64,000 nt of DNA, taken from contig NC_049986.1 of the NCBI RefSeq assembly GCF_000003815.2, forward strand, positions 17,161,473 through 17,225,472. Direction: 5' to 3'. Origin of the DNA: Branchiostoma floridae (lineage: Eukaryota; Chordata; Leptocardii; Amphioxiformes; Branchiostomatidae). The notes beneath the pieces were generated by a model. It ran no database searches. It was not told where the DNA came from and saw nothing but the letters and a program-made list of their open reading frames with translations. Position 1 is the stretch's first letter; each line of letters opens with the position of its first letter. A program made the position numbers and the translations under genes. This document shows positions 37,042 through 52,438 of this stretch, piece by piece.

Positions 37042-40000
37042 ACTGAATATTTACAAGCATTTTCCGGTCTTCTTGTGAGATTGGCTAATATGTTAATTGT
37101 CAAAATGATTAAGTCCATTCTCCAAATCAATATCATCCAATCTGATTTTCTGGTAAAAACAAAAATTGTTCTGCTAGAACTCCTGTATCACTTGTTTGAT
37201 ACTAGTGTGTACAATTGTACAGTAGAGAGTAGCATACAACATATTCTTAACCTTTGATTGTAAAAAAAAAAGAATATAAGACCTCTGTTGTCTAATTTAG
37301 AAGAAATCTTAATTTCGCGGTAGATAGGGAGGTTGTCATACACTAGTGAGTAGTATGTAGCATATGATATTTATGGTATAATTACTTAGTGTTAGAAAAA
37401 TGATTAATTGTTTGTTGTATTGTTTGAAACTTCAAGCGTCATTTATTTTCTGGTAATCGAAATGCTTATTAATGTTGGTGCATCACATTGATAGACCCGT
37501 TCATTTTCTTTTGTTGATAGTTAGGTACTTTTGAAACGCCATGCATCTTAACTCATACAGATTTATGTCAAAATCGAGGTAGACAATAGCTTCCTTCTTG
37601 GCAGTTCACGTACTTAATGAGGAAGACATTGCATGCTTTATATCTTTATGTTGGTTAAGTTATGGCAGATACTTTGGAAAATAACAACAGCTCATTTCTT
37701 TAACTCTGATAATCATTTTAATGCCTAACATCCTAATCTGTCTCCTTCACCTTTCTAGATAGTATGCAAATCATACTTGAATATGTAATATTATGTATAT
37801 CCGGATGTAATCTTCAACAATGGTTGGGAACCTCTGCAATTTGCAACAAACATTTCGTTAGGGCCAACTTGTATCATACATTTTTGTAGTTATATTTAGT
37901 TGACAGTAGATGGAAGGAAAACAATACTAATAAAGCTTATAGAACTACGAGTTTTCCTACCACCAATGCGAACTGAATATGGTCACAAATCAATGATCAA
38001 TCACTATTCACTGAATAGCGAAGCGTCTACCTCAACGCCGTTGCCACCACATCTACCTCTCGTTAAGATCATTTGTAAGTTTGCACTGATATTCTAGATG
38101 AGGAACTGTGAGAACTATTTTCATGAACGTGCTATCTGCCTGCACGCTTTGCTTGTCTTGATGATCATATAAATGCCATCCGCTGCAGCAACCATATTGC
38201 CGGGCTGATTTGATATGGACAGGGGATCGTAAACCTGACAAAACGTAATCACATGCTAATATATCGTTATGACTACGGTGTCAAGGATGAGACACTTTAT
38301 AGACGTGGAATGAGTGGTGTGTGTGACATGCATAGTAATTTGATAAATTTCATCAGGAGTCCATCAACACGTTTAGTGTTACACTAACACGATGAGAGTA
38401 AAAATGACATGTTGTCAGGTTCTTAGAAAATAAGCAAAAACTTTACTCCAACCACAACATACTTGTAGCTTGGTAGAATTAGTGTCCCATCAATCCATTA
38501 ACTTAACAACGTGGCAAGTAATGTCTCTAATACTAGGCAAAGTATGTGTGAAGATGCTAGTCGTTGTTGTTGAATTGGACATAAAGATGATAATAACAAT
38601 TCCTCATGCATGCTGATGGCTCGACTTTCCAAACCGATAACTTTTTATCCTCTGTTAACAACACAAAGTGGATATATTCCACGAATTCAGATAAGGATCT
38701 GGTAAACGTTAATCCTTTCCACCAGACGCGAGCTCGACACCTAACGCTCGCAAATTGTGTACGTGTAACAGTTCGTTAATTCTCAAAAAGAATCCGGTCA
38801 AGTTGTCGTCTTCAAGAAGAAGTCCCATGCCTGATGCAATGGTTGAATCACTGGAACAGCGTTATCTTGCTTGGTGCTTAGAAGTAGGAATTTTCGCTCT
38901 TTCAAACTACTCTACCAAATGTACTTTTCAATGTCCCGGTAACAAAACGAAATTATCTCTTTTACAGATGCCTTAACTTTAGAAAATGCCTCGGCAATCT
39001 ACTGATGAGGTCAAGCAGTTTGGAGCTGTAACAAATCCAGTCAGCAAAGCGGAAAATCGAAAAGGACTATCAACGAGATGTTCAAAGGTATCATTTTGTA
39101 CTGTTCCATAAAGAATTACTATAAGATTTGAAGAATAGCTGTAAACCGCATTCGATCAAACTATGAAGAGGAGCTTAAGAGGCGACCCGCCTGGCATGGA
39201 CCCATTCCGCCTGGACGTTTGTAATTAGGGTGATGCACAATGCAGTGGGCGGACTAACACGTGTTGTGATCATAGAATGCATCACCGATATCAGTGCGCA
39301 GCGTGCTCATGTTCAAAAGCATCTTCCGTCCAAGTGATTGTGAATCGTCCGTCCTTCCATGGCATTGCCATGTTTCGTCAACAGCGTTGCCCCCATTCTT
39401 GCCGTCCGAGGCATCCGCGCTCCTTGAGCGGTCAGGAACACCCCATGAAGACGTATTGGGCACCACCATCTGTTCGACCATTCAGGAATGTCATGGATTA
39501 TTCATACTGCTATACAAAGATTTACTGAAATCAACAGACCAGAGCGGGGCCGCGAAAGGTTTGGGGTCCGCTCTCCAACAGAAGGATTTCGTATCGGTAG
39601 AAATTTGATACAGGTGCACAAATGTAAACCCATATTTTTTAAGTGAAACCATTGGCTCGGGTGACTTGAAATTTGTAAGATTCTCAGCAAGGTCGTTTTC
39701 GTGATGTTCTGAATTCTATTAAAAGTTACGCCATTATGCAACGTAAATTCTAGGTTGTTGTTTTGAACTTCTGGAAAAGTATTGGAGGAAACTCGCCTCA
39801 AGAATGCATATCCAAATTTGACAACGCCGTCGTAGATAGATTTATGCACAATGTGCTGTTTCCTTTTCGGTCCAACGATCGATGTGCGTACTCAAGATGC
39901 AAAACAGCGATTCCAGTCTGCATGTGTAATTAGGTATTGCATCGATCTCAATGCAGTCTGTAAAACACTTAACCTCTAACAGAAAATCTCATATCCTCGG

Positions 40001-43000
40001 ATAACATGTAAACGGCGATAACACCGTAATGATTCTAGCCCAATGTCCAGATTCTGGTGATCCGATGACATTCAGTTGTCTATATTCATAATAATAGTGC
40101 CAAGGCATCTATTTTACTGCCCAAAATATGAGGACTTTGAGAAACGACCAGCACGTAAGATGGTGCCATTCTAGGGATATCTATTGTCGACACCCTGACC
40201 TTTATTGATTGGGCGCAGACGTAGGTGATCGTAATGGCAATGATATACACATGAGTCCAACTCCACATTTCGTGTGAAAGTGAGAGGATTGAATATATTC
40301 ATTTTGCTCATCTTCCTTTCAACATGAGGTGCTACTTTTGGAGTACGCTGTAGCCATGTTTTACGGGTTGATTTTGTCTGGTACTCTTCCTTTCGTTATA
40401 CACAGGTATTTTCGACTTAAAAATTGGTCTGATAGCGACAGCCCTGTTTGTGTTTTATGATTTGGCATATGATTATATCCTTATATACATGTATTAGAAG
40501 AAACAAAAATCTTTGAGTATTTTCAACCTCTATCTTCAGTTAGAATAACTTAGAACTTCCCACACCAGACTATTCTCTTACAAAGTACACATTCTTTTAG
40601 CAAATTTTTCCCTTTTGGCACACTTCGTAATTTACAGGAAGATCCACTATATAAATTACGCTACCTTCGGAGCCTCTTTGGTGGCACTATAGCGCGTTCT
40701 GCCTTATTTATTACACATGGATCGTAAGCCACATACAGTGTTTCAGTCCATAGGCGTTTTATGGAGCAATCACTTCTTTAATGTAAATGCCCTCGTCATT
40801 GGCAACGTTTGAAGTGAACTAAACAATAGAGAGCCACTTTGTTTCAGATATGTCTCGCTGGTTTTTACGGCATTCCTGATGGTTTCCATGGCCCAGAGGC
40901 AGTCTGCGGTATGGAAAGCAGATTGAACTGCCAGATGCATGTAGCTCTTATCAGTGTGCGTGGCACTGATAATACTGATATATAGGCTGGCGATGATAAA
41001 CTCACGTGTAACCTTCGACGAAAGTAATTAATAAGACCCCAGACATCTTTTTTCATAGTGATTCATGATTCTGCTATTATCTATAAGCCCCATCTATACA
41101 AGACATACAACATACAACCTCTTAGTGAACTTATAATTAGTTTTCAAGGATATAATGCCTTATATCACACATACATGACAAGATTCGTATTGATTCCAAT
41201 TAAGCTACGAGATTGTCTACAGAATTTGCTTTAAACGCTCCCAAGTCAGGATCTTCCTGATATATCAACAACTTTACACAAGAAAGATAAAAATGCAAAA
41301 ATATGAGGCATTAAGACTGCATGTCTATTGAAGGAACATAAGGGCAAGAGACTATAGGATTGATTTTTTATTCAAATATTTTTATCTTTATTTCAGTCCA
41401 TTAATAACATTTATAAGTCAAAGATAATTGTATTGATTGAAATGCAAAAAATACAAAAGAAGTTATCTGCTTTGTTTGAAAGTAGGTGTATAACCAATTC
41501 CTGTTTATACCAGGTATTTTGTTTTCTACTTACCATTGCAGACGTGAAGCATAGAAAGGAGACATACTGTCTGGTGAAATATAAAGTCATCAATCAAATA
41601 ATAGATTGAAATACAGCATTACTGAAGTGCCATTTGGGCCACTTCTGGAAACGTCAAGTTGATATTAAGCCTAATGAGAGGATGAAAGAAAATATATCGA
41701 CGCTGTGTTTCAAATTGACTCCTTGAAGATGATTGACGATTAACTGTTAGCACCAAGACATTTGAAAATGAGGGATGGGGGACATATTGCTATCCAATAT
41801 AGACGAAGTCCAAATATTTGATTTGGTAAAAATCCTAAGCCTAAAGTCAGACGCTTTTCCCTTATTATGGTTCCCAAACGTGGGACGTATAGCAAAATGA
41901 AATTTTGAAAATGATGTTATTGTCTTTGGCCTACAACTACGTTGATACACTTCTGTGCATTCTTTATGTGAACCTTAGACTAAGTATCAATCGTTACAAA
42001 AACATTTTAAGTATCATAGCTTAGTTTTTTTAAACATGTTCAAGTGTGACTTTCAGATATTTTGTTCACAGATAGATGCTTACGCGGGAAACATTACTTA
42101 ACGACCCGTTCCTCCCTCATCTCTGTGTTATCGCTGTAAATACTCCTAAAATAGACTATGATCACACAGAAACATACTGAAGTGATCGGAGCTAAACGGG
42201 CGCTATACGTCTATCTTAGTTAGTCTCTTCTAATACTGCACTAACAACTATTCTTTAAGCATCAGGGATATAGTTAAAGCACCAGGCGTTCTGGTTACAT
42301 GTGAAGCTCCTCCAGGGAAGATTGCAAAGTAATAGCGTGGCGAGATGATTCTGCACGCTCCAGCACGTACAGCGGATAAATCAATGTCGGCACTAACAGC
42401 CCCCCCCCCTCCATTGGATGCCCAACTACAGTTTCTCAATTACCAGCTGACCAACCCAGTGACCACCTCTGTAAACTACACCAACGTCTAACATACCATA
42501 CTCTTAAGTACGGCATTGCCATTTCAGTCCAGGTTATTACACCCATTGGGCCCCACCTTCTGCTTATTGTAGGATGCACCTGTGAAGTCTGCCCCTGTGA
42601 TCCCATTACACGGTCATCTGTATGTAAATGAGGAATAAAACGTGCCACGACATCTCCCTGGCTAGTGGAGCCGCCAAGGCCAACAACTTTACAATTCCCT
42701 CAGCTAACTCTGCATTTGGATGAGTAAATGGAGCTGGTTAAACCATATGCGAGTCAGTATAATGAATCATACAAAGAATCATGAGATCAAAGATGCTGAA
42801 AGGTTGGCAGCTGAAGACAAATATTGGCGTCGATACTCGGCTATTTGGATGTATGTTCGGTATGGCGACGGAATGGTTCAGCGGAATCGACCCTGCAAGG
42901 TCTTCACGCCATCTGTAGTTATGTTTAGAAATTGTTTTCTAGAATGGTAAGCTATCCGTAAGTTCACCTTTGCAACTGATGGGGTCTTTATATTAATCTT

Positions 43001-46000
43001 TGACCATGTGCTGACAATTTCATAAGTGAATGATCGCGTATTAGCACAATAATCTTGGAATCTTGGTCTTTGGTCTCCAATATCGTAATGATTTCTTCCA
43101 ACATATTTTGTAATTGCCCCCAAACAAACACGCAGGTCACCATGTAGGCATTTTGAAGCACTGCTCCCCATTTTTCATGTATATGGCTATTATTCTACGG
43201 TCTATCTTGCACAGATTAAGTATCATTTGAAGCATTATGAGATTACTTTTTACAAGAGATGGCATTGTTCCATCATTCTTAAATTATTTGGTATTGATCA
43301 GATCGCCGAAGATGCATGCTGCTCACTTGAGATTCCAGATCACTTGTTGTGTCCTTGTATATCTATTTGTACTGGTAAAATACCCATGGTACTTTACCAC
43401 GAATTGCATACCCTTCCAAACAAGGTGGCCATGACACTCCAACATGCCACACGTCTAGCACTAGACCACCTTCTCCTCCTCCCCGCGACACCCTCGATGG
43501 TATAAGCGGATTTAGATAGATAGATAGATAGATAGATGACAGGAGCTGTACAGCAACACAATTTGTGGGAATAAAAGTTTCCCCAATCCTTTCAGGTGTA
43601 ATACGTAGTGACCGCTCAGGTCAGACAAGATGATGGTTGTACTTTATTCGATTTTCTTTGGCCGTAACCAGATTCTTCCAACATGAATTCTCTACATGCA
43701 GAAAGACAGCTTCTTTTGTTGCCTGGGGAAACCAAGGATGGAAAAGGTCCGTGAACCTCTATTAGCGGGTCGGTCTCACAGGACGGTGTTGAGATAAGTA
43801 CTCGGACTCCCGTCAACTTTCTTTATTGTTCTGGTCTTCTTAAGTTGGGCCCGGTGGACAACCGTTACGGCTGCCAGACGGTCTATGAAAGGAGACGCCG
43901 AATGCATATTATGTTCCATTTGCAGAAAGACCGTAAAGGTGTCCTTTTAAGCCTGCCATGCCATTGATTTGCTTGTTACCGAACCAACTACGTATACGTA
44001 GATGCACACTACCCGATCAAAGCCAGAGCCAGAGTCATATGGGTGATAATTTAGTATTGTCGACATTGAATTAAAGGCACATCTTCAGGAATTGATAATA
44101 AGACATGGCATGCGCAAAGCACTCACTCGTTGAACTTGTTCAGAACCATCCCATTGCTTTATACAAGTCTAACACACCGCGGTCGTGCATTCTAACTTGA
44201 CCGGGTAATTAATAAAATCATAGCCGCAGCATGTCCAGAACTCGAGATATCAAACCGTACGTTCCGGTGCAGTACCATAACAGGCCACTTGGGGGCCCAA
44301 AATCTAATCGTTTCTATGTCTCATCAAGACCTACACACATAACGAATATCAATAGAATTCATGCAGGCGTTCTTGTATTATGCTGCTTTTTTACAAACAC
44401 ACACACACAAGCGCTACCGCAAATATAACCTTCTTGGCAAAGGTAAAAACACGTCCAGACATACTTGGGTGAGACTCATTATGCAACACAGCTTGCCTCT
44501 CTGTGGAAGTGACATTGTAGTTATCGCTTCATGCGGCGCACCGGTGAAATGGGTACATTCTCCTAATCCCAAACAAGCGAGGGAACAACCTCTTCCTAGC
44601 GAAGCAAAGTACCCAGTAAGTGCATCACATCAAAGTGGGTACGAGTGGGTGGGCAGGCTGGGGTGTAGTTGCACCTGCTACTGCTGCTTACCGAAAAAAA
44701 GGGTAGAGAAAATTGCAAATCGCGTAGGCGGTCATTTGCAATTTCGTATGCCTGCTTTGGGAAACTGAGTTATTACGGGTATGGTAGCCATGGAGACGAT
44801 CTTCGCCGTTGACGTAGTTGAATATTTTGTGAGGGAGTTGGTTTTCAAAAAACGTGAATCTTAAGGAACAAAACCAAGTATTGCAGGCCTGGTCAGTATG
44901 ATGTATTTGCCAAGCATTGATGGCCGACGCACCAATAGTGCTGTTAACGCTGCACAAAGATGTACGTCCTCAAAAGTAAGAGCTAAATGCATATTTTGCT
45001 AAATACGTTCTGTATTTACCGACTTAACATTGTCAAGTTGGTTTTAGAGGGTGCCATGAGAAAGACTATTAATTTGTTACCTTGTAAAAACTACGAAGTC
45101 AATGTTCATTAAACTACATACCTATATAAGTTTTAGTAAGTCTATATACTACGAACATTACATACGTAGATGGTATATATACTGATTGAAGTACAAGGAA
45201 TAAATGCGTAAAGGAGGCTACAAAATGAACTTATTGATTCGCAAGATGATAAAACCCTTGCTGCTGTAACATACCCATTAAGTCTCCAGGTGACTGTTGA
45301 CCGGAGGTAGCCTGATTCAAACTTCTTTCAGATGACACATAGTGTTAATAAACACACTGAATCCTTCTACCCATAGTCAGCATTCTTGTGTAATACACAT
45401 GTAATGGGTGTTTTGTGCGGATAACCGGAGGTAACCCTCATACACTTAGGCTTATACAGCATGCTATATCCTTGAGGTCAGCATTCTTGACGTCGACAGC
45501 TGGTGTTGTGATGAACAGCCTAGAAGCCAGTCTCCTCGCCAGTAGCAAAGAAATTCAATCATACAAGTACAAGTACGTGTATTTGGTGACATACACGTAC
45601 ACAAATCAACAACAAATGTAAACATATAAACATATGCAAACGTATCATAACAGTACACATCTTTGTAGGCGTGGCCAACAGCATCTTACAACCGCCTGTC
45701 TGCATCATCCAGGGTCCGTACCATGGTACCAATCTATCAACTAATGTACGGTGTCGTATTTCGAACATCAGTTTAGAGAAAAGAATCAATTCCTTTCTTA
45801 CAGCATACTTTACCTTTTAGTGTTTGTTAAGGATTAATCCGTCAATATTTCTGCAACAGTAGCAAAGATGAAAACATATGATAATGGTATGCACCATCGG
45901 TCGCAGTGACAATATGTATTCCAATTGTTTTCGACCACTGGCTGGGAAAACAAATGCCGACAGAAATGATTATCCGATCGACCGTGCGACGTCTCTGGTC

Positions 46001-49000
46001 ATAACAAATGTGCCCTAAGAGATTCCTATCGAAAACGGATACACACAGTAGCCCTGAGCTATTATGAACCCAATTTCCTTAATAACACTTCATTGTTTAC
46101 GGCATCCATCCTGCCCTTAAGCCTTGCTCATGAAATTCCCTGGCTATCCCTGACTTCCACAGTGGAATAAACTGCAGAAGATCAAAGAGTTGAAAATACG
46201 TGTGTCTGTCCTTGTCTCAGAATGTAAGCTAGCACACGAACAACAAACTTGAAGATATGCATAACCGTCGTGACGTAGTACCTGGAGTGCCTAAATATTC
46301 CAAAAGGACATGTCTATACTTGCCCATAAAGTAGTTATTGGAACTGCAGTAAAGTTGCCAATATTACCAGCTTTCATCAGAGGCAATCTTCTGGCTGCTT
46401 CCAGGCACTTTAAGCATGGAGTATACCTCAAAATTGGCAAAGACCTTGGGGACGACTTCTCATTGATTTGGCGGACGGCAACGACGTATATAAGATGCAC
46501 ATATATAAATCATGTGCGCCAGGAGTCAACGCTTCGCTGGTCGATTCTGAGGGTGTCTATTGTTTACCAATACCATCACCTTCCTGGAGTTATTTTCGAA
46601 GACGACAAAGCAACTTAATCAACTTTTCTCAGCACTCCAAGCTTGATGATTTGTACTTTTTTTTCTACTGTACAAAAGTATGATCAAGTTTAAATGGTCA
46701 AGGCAATTCTTGATATTATTGATGACAGTGTAAGTCAACCATTTTCTTTACTTGTGCCGAGAAAGAACTCCACGCTTGTCTGTCCGCGTTTTACGGACAA
46801 TCTTGTAGCAGGACCCACTTGCCCTGGGAACCTTTCGCGGGCGTCCAGAGCATACGAAAGCTGCAATCCGTCAAAGAGACACTCTCTCGTTACGAGTTAT
46901 TACACAACCAATTTTCTTGAAATAACTTTTGACATTAACAGCTTGCTACACCGGTAAGCACACATCCCATTCCGTCCTGAGCAGACTGTACCTCACACGC
47001 CGCCGCCGCCTCCCAGTGGCCTTAATGATAAATTGGCGTGCGAAATTTCGACGGGACTCAATACAAACCGAAATTACGACCTAACCTTCTTCTCAAGAAC
47101 GCGTAAGTGCGAATTTTTACTGTAAACGCCTGAAAGAGAGCACACACTCACGATATTCTGGGTGTACTGCCCAACAAGGGTGCTCTGTCAGGTGAATGCC
47201 AAGTTGGTTTATTTTACAATCCTTTAATTTGTTTGTGTAGGTGGTTCGATTATTAGTCTAAAGTTCGCTTATAAAATCAATACAATTGTGGCAACTCTAT
47301 TCGTGAAGGTGACGAATGGATCAGATAACTTTGATATTTGATACGGTTATCAAAACAAAGTATGCACGGTGCAGTTGAAACTTGAAACCAACAGTTTATC
47401 TACCAGAATCGTCGATAATTGATTCGCGAATCAAGAATGCAGCGCACTTGACTCGAGTTTTACTGTCATTATTTATATTCCATTCAAATATTTACCATCA
47501 ATAAACGCCAAATCACTGTCATTCACACGTCATTGCACACCTTTAGGTCGTCTTCAATATCAAGACCGTCAAGAAATGCCCAAGCATATGCCCGGGACCA
47601 ACTCATCAATGGAGAACCCGCGGGCCTTCGGGCATCTCCCTCAGATGTAGTTTATAATTAGACTGTAAATCACCGAACAGTCGGTTCTCTGTGACGGCTA
47701 CATGTTTCTTGCATCCGTAACGACGTACTCTGTAGGTGTTCCTATCCGGGAAATAATCTTTAACCAGTGTGTCGCTGTCTCATTTACCTGCATACGTTGA
47801 AAGCTTCAACCTCACCCTTCTTCATCCAGGCATTAGTAACATATGTCGCACGCTTCTCCAACAAGAAATAGTACCGATGATAGAATAAGTACTCACCATG
47901 TACATTCCTCCACTCCTATTACCCGTCCCGTCATCAGAGCTTGATGCCAGGTCTACGGAAACTGAGCCGGATTCGCGGAAAAGTCTTTACACATCTAGAT
48001 GCACTCTTGGCTTTGCCGGACGTTCACGCTCCACTGTTCTTGTCCGATGTGCGCCCCGTACCATTCGGCAGCCAAACTGCGACCAGCGAGACGGGTAGTC
48101 CCTGGTAGGCAGTAGCAGCCACAAGTCAAAATCGATATGAACTTGATGAATTCTACGCCTGACAAGGAATTAGCACCCGCCCAGTCAGCGCTGGCTTAAT
48201 AGCGCTGCGCCTCCTCGAATCTATTCCAGGGGTCACGGAGTTGGAGACAAGAGCGTAATTCTGTATGGATGGCACGCGTTATTCAATCTAGGATTAATTG
48301 AGGCAAACGCAAAGAATTAAGGACACCAAGGAAGTTGCAGATCATATCTCTATTGCGTCCACCAGCATTTCATCGTGATCATCCTCAACAGATTTGATTA
48401 ACCTTCCATTTTTGCTTTGAAGCGCTGCGATCGCACTCAACTTCGGGCTTCTGTTCTCGAAAAAGCTGGTTGCTAAGTAATAACATCAAGCGGCGGCATG
48501 AAATCTCATCAACAGCAACGAGTCTACTGGTAATTGAAACAAATCTGAGGGACGTGAGTAAAGGATGGCGCCAAGAATGATAATGATTTGACAATGTCAG
48601 ACAGACACATGTGTTCGTGAGTCGATTGGTCTTTGACCAATCATTCATAGACCGAGACGCAACCGTTGCTGTAGATAAGACATGTAAGTGAAAAATGCAA
48701 ATGGTTCCTTTCTTGGTACTTACCTTACCGTTTAACATTCAGTAGAAATCTCTGTCAACTAAATTGCTACCCATTTCAAACGACAATTTTCCTATTTGAA
48801 TGCACAGATCCACCACAAGAGACATCAGAATGCCACATCATCAAAGCTCGATTCACACACTGCTTTCATGATTAAAGCGCCAGGATGCCATAGCCAATTG
48901 GTACATCCCATGCACCACAACAGACTACAGTTTCTACATATGTCTGCACCAGGCTTTGTATATGCAGTAACTTTACGAAAATGTAAAGTAATTGTGTCAC

Positions 49001-50836
49001 GATACCACCTTGCAGTAATCAACTACTCTCTAGGGGCATCACAATTACAAGCATGTAAAACAATGATTTGTTACTGCGGCCTTTAGTTCTAATTCTTATT
49101 GATCACACGTAGACTGCTGGTCGATAGTTATCTATCGTCCATATTAGACTTTCCGATTTTCCTGATTTCCTATTCAAAATGGACCTGAATCACAGTTTGC
49201 AATCATCATCGAAAGGTATCCTGATCTAATCATATCTGTCGCCCACTTTATCGACCACCTTTTTATCGTGGGAAAACTGTATTTCTCTAGTGGATATTTG
49301 ATTGATGTCCTTCCAGTACGCTCCCCAAATTAGGACATTTCTACTGGTGACCTCCCTGGATTAGCGGCGAGAAGCATGACGTGTTGTTGTGAGGTTACCC
49401 TGCCCAGAGCTTTTTCATGCATATTCGGGTGAAGGAAAATTGGCATTGCCATTACGTTCCCAACTTTGCAGTTTCCTTCCGTACTTTGCCCCCTCAGCCA
49501 TTGCAGAAAAGTTTCTGACTGTTAAAGATAAAACTTCAGGCATTCATCATTCTAAATTGAACCATATCGGCCTGAGAGGTCCTTTCTGCGAACCTCCGTA
49601 GACAAAGTGTCCATACTTAACAACGATAAATGTGCCCCGGCTAGCCCACGGAGCCTGTACCCACTTATTTACAACGCGGGTTGAGATGAAACTGTCATAT
49701 CTTCTTGCATGGAATTACGTTTTGAGATAAAGTGACATGTTCCGTACATACGTATATTCCGTTACATGCTACGCATGCCAAAACCATGTCCTTAGTATAC
49801 CTTCTGCAAAGCACTGTAGTGGTGGCATTGATATCTCTCCCGGCTGGCGTTCCCAGTTAGCTGAGGTGTCAGTGAGCATTGTGTTTTCCCTGAAATGGGA
49901 CTGGGTATCTCAAAAGGACCAATATCCATTGCATGCCTATCAACCTAATTTGAAAAGCAAAAGAGGGACACCATGGCCAGGCAGCTCTGAGGATGGCTTG
50001 CTCTCACGCCTTGAATATGGATGGAGCCTTATAGATTTTTCTTTCTTCGTCTGTGAGGCGAACAATGTCTGGCGCATTCATTTCCTCGGAGGCGCTGTGA
50101 CATCTACAGTTTGAGACAAATGATGTCGGGAAAGGTTTTCTGCCTCAAGAGATAAGAATGTCCTTGAGGCACTTAAAGACGTTATGATTCATGGCGAGGT
50201 CCTTGAGTAGTTTTAGATCGATGCTTTCAAACTTAAGAACCTACGCCAACAGGTACTCAGGTGTAAGGACCAAAGGGAGACCCGGAGGTAAGAAGGCCGT
50301 AGAAGGAGTACCAGAGTCCCTCTGAACGTGTCTGACTCTACGGGAGGCTACACACCGGGCAGCAGAATGTCAACCTCTCCGCGATGCCCTCCCCCTTCAT
50401 GGGATAAGTGTCGAGATAACGTTAAGTAAAGCATAGGAATTATAGAAAAGTTGGCAGTCTTAATGTTCATGTGTGTACCTGCCGTGAGACAGTATTGTAG
50501 GACAATCAAGTGTTTCGTCACTGGCTTTGTGCACATGTCTGGTTTGGTGTTGATTGTGGAATAATACGAGTTCTTGGGTGGACATATGTAAGACATATGA
50601 CACCTGTTGCTCATGGAGTTAAATACTGCTTTGGATTTGAATGTACTACCGTTGTAGAAAGTGAATATTGCCTAAACATTATACTTTTCAATAAATCAGC
50701 CTTCGAATCTATTGGTCAGCAAAATAAATGTGATGTCACCAAGTCAGTTTCAAAGGTATGTGAAAGATGTGAGCAAAATCTCCCTCGTTTTGCTTTTGAA
50801 TCGGCTTTAATGCATATGCAAATATATTGCCTAATA
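37042..50836. other. No gene recognised, 37042-50836
   Basis: This is nearly 14 kb without a supportable gene. Frames up to 135 codons (44361-44768) occur, but none resembles a protein family. Structures seen are a poly-C run near 42401-42410, a (TAGA)6 microsatellite at 43513-43536, a short (CA)n at about 44396-44409, and a 10-bp stem with an 8-nt loop (GTACGTGTAT/ATACACGTAC) at 45573-45600. Confidence 0.45.
43513..43536 (+). repeat. (TAGA)6 microsatellite
   Basis: Six uninterrupted TAGA units. No further context is recognised. Confidence 0.95.
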
Positions 50837-50838
50837 TA

Positions 50839-51050
50839 CTGCAAATGTAAAAACTTTCGCGGTGGTTTAATGTTCGCTGTTTTCGTGGCGGCCGCTTCAC
50901 CGCAAATTTAAAACCACCGTGAGCATTTGTCCATGGCAGTAAGAGACTACAGTGCATGGTGCTACCGCGAGATTAAGACCACGCACCGCGAAAAGTCTAT
51001 TTTCCCGCTACCGCGAAATCAAATCTCCGCGAACTTAAATGCATTTACAG
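50839..51050. mobile_element. TA-flanked MITE with CTGYAAATG ends
   Basis: The element runs from CTGCAAATGTAAAAACTTTC to the inverted counterpart AACTTAAATGCATTTACAG, flanked by TA on both sides (50837-50838 and 51051-51052). The interior alternates GCGGTGG/CCACCGC and CCGCGAAA words, giving several nested inverted repeats. TA duplication suggests a Tc1/mariner-type mobiliser. I recall very similar sequences as abundant dispersed repeats in amphioxus and other marine invertebrates. It does not encode protein; the 3' part of a 133-codon frame at 50510-50911 is just this repeat read through. Confidence 0.7.
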
Positions 51051-51052
51051 TA

Positions 51053-52434
51053 CATGGATTTATATCAGCTAGAATGTATTATTCATTATTATTCGCTTTC
51101 ATTCATCAACATCGGCATGACAGTGAGTAGTGCAGCAGTTTGTAAGTTCAGTAAAGAATAATTCTTCATTAAGGGAGCTGTAAGTAAGTCTTTGTTGTGT
51201 GAATTATATTGTAATTACAACAAACATATCGTCAGTAATAAACAGTTCATTGCCTGCATCCAATGTTTGCAACTTTTGATTAAAAGATCTGCTTATCTAC
51301 TTCACCGTAGTTGGTGGGTAAGAAGAATGTTCAAGAATAGAAGAGGCATAACGATACGAAACACAGTAGTATCCAGGCCGTTTATTTTCCACACGTTATT
51401 TTTGCAAGATATTATTTACTCGAAATAATTGAACGATTTGTTTCAGTATGGAACTATTTGACACAAAACAGTGAACAAAAGCATTTTGTCAAGATAAGTT
51501 TAAGGGAAAACATATCCTTGACTTAGCATTTGTGCAGTCTTAAATTTATACACTGCCTTTCTTACTAAAAATAAACGTTCTTAATAGATGAACTTCAGCA
51601 CAAATTTGTAAGACAAATCATTGTCTTAAGTTTCTGTTCTACATCTAAGATTTTCTATGTATATTATTGTGTTATAGAAAAGGCACATTTCCTAGTTTTT
51701 ATCGTTACAGCGCTTTAGTGCAAGGGCTCTTCATATTCATTTGTTGATGGCAATATGCTAAGCCCTTTGTATTAACAGGTCCCCTGGTACATCATTACAC
51801 AGGTACGACATTCCTGCTGATAATGTCGCTCCATAAAATAAACTTCCAAAAAGTCTGATTGGTAACTTTTGAACATAGACTTAATTTGTTTCCAATTTAC
51901 AAGAGAAAATTGAAAGCGGGAATGGCTTTTCACGCCAATAATTTCGAGATAAGAAGAACAAAAGAACCATTCTTATCTCTGGCACGCACTCCTTCGCTGC
52001 TCTTCACACCATGACAGACTTAAATGAGAATCGTTGTTAAAATTGTAGAACCAAGGACGGGAATCACTGGCGTGATTACTCATCACCTGAGATGAGACAA
52101 AAGAGCAGCCCCTTCACTAAAATGTTCACGTCTACATGGTTCTTGTCCATACTGAATTCATGAAGAACGCCGTAGGCCAAGTCATCACCTGTGGTCATGG
52201 CTTCATACAAGTCTCGGGTGGCCTGTGTCCGCTAATGGGGAACGGCCACTTCAATGGCGACTCAAATCACTCAAAGGATCGCCGTGTTGCGAATAAAAAC
52301 AATGTCAAGTTAATAAATAGAGCATACTATTAGGCCACTGTAAAAGTATAAATGTCACATTATGATAGAAACTTTGAATCATCGAGTTCTTCAGGAGTGG
52401 AGACTTGGAAATAACACCATCCCTTTGCCGTTTC
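51053..52434. other. No gene recognised, 51053-52434
   Basis: AT-rich sequence with no recognised feature; the longest frame is 78 codons. Confidence 0.5.
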
Positions 52435-52438
52435 TTAA

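Noticed and set aside
44361-44768. 135-codon plus frame, the longest outside the gene that does not cross a gap
   Set aside because: No recognisable motif; includes a CA microsatellite; length within chance expectation.
50510-50911. 133-codon plus frame near 50.5-50.9 kb
   Set aside because: Its 3' part is the inverted-repeat MITE read as protein, and the rest matches nothing I know.
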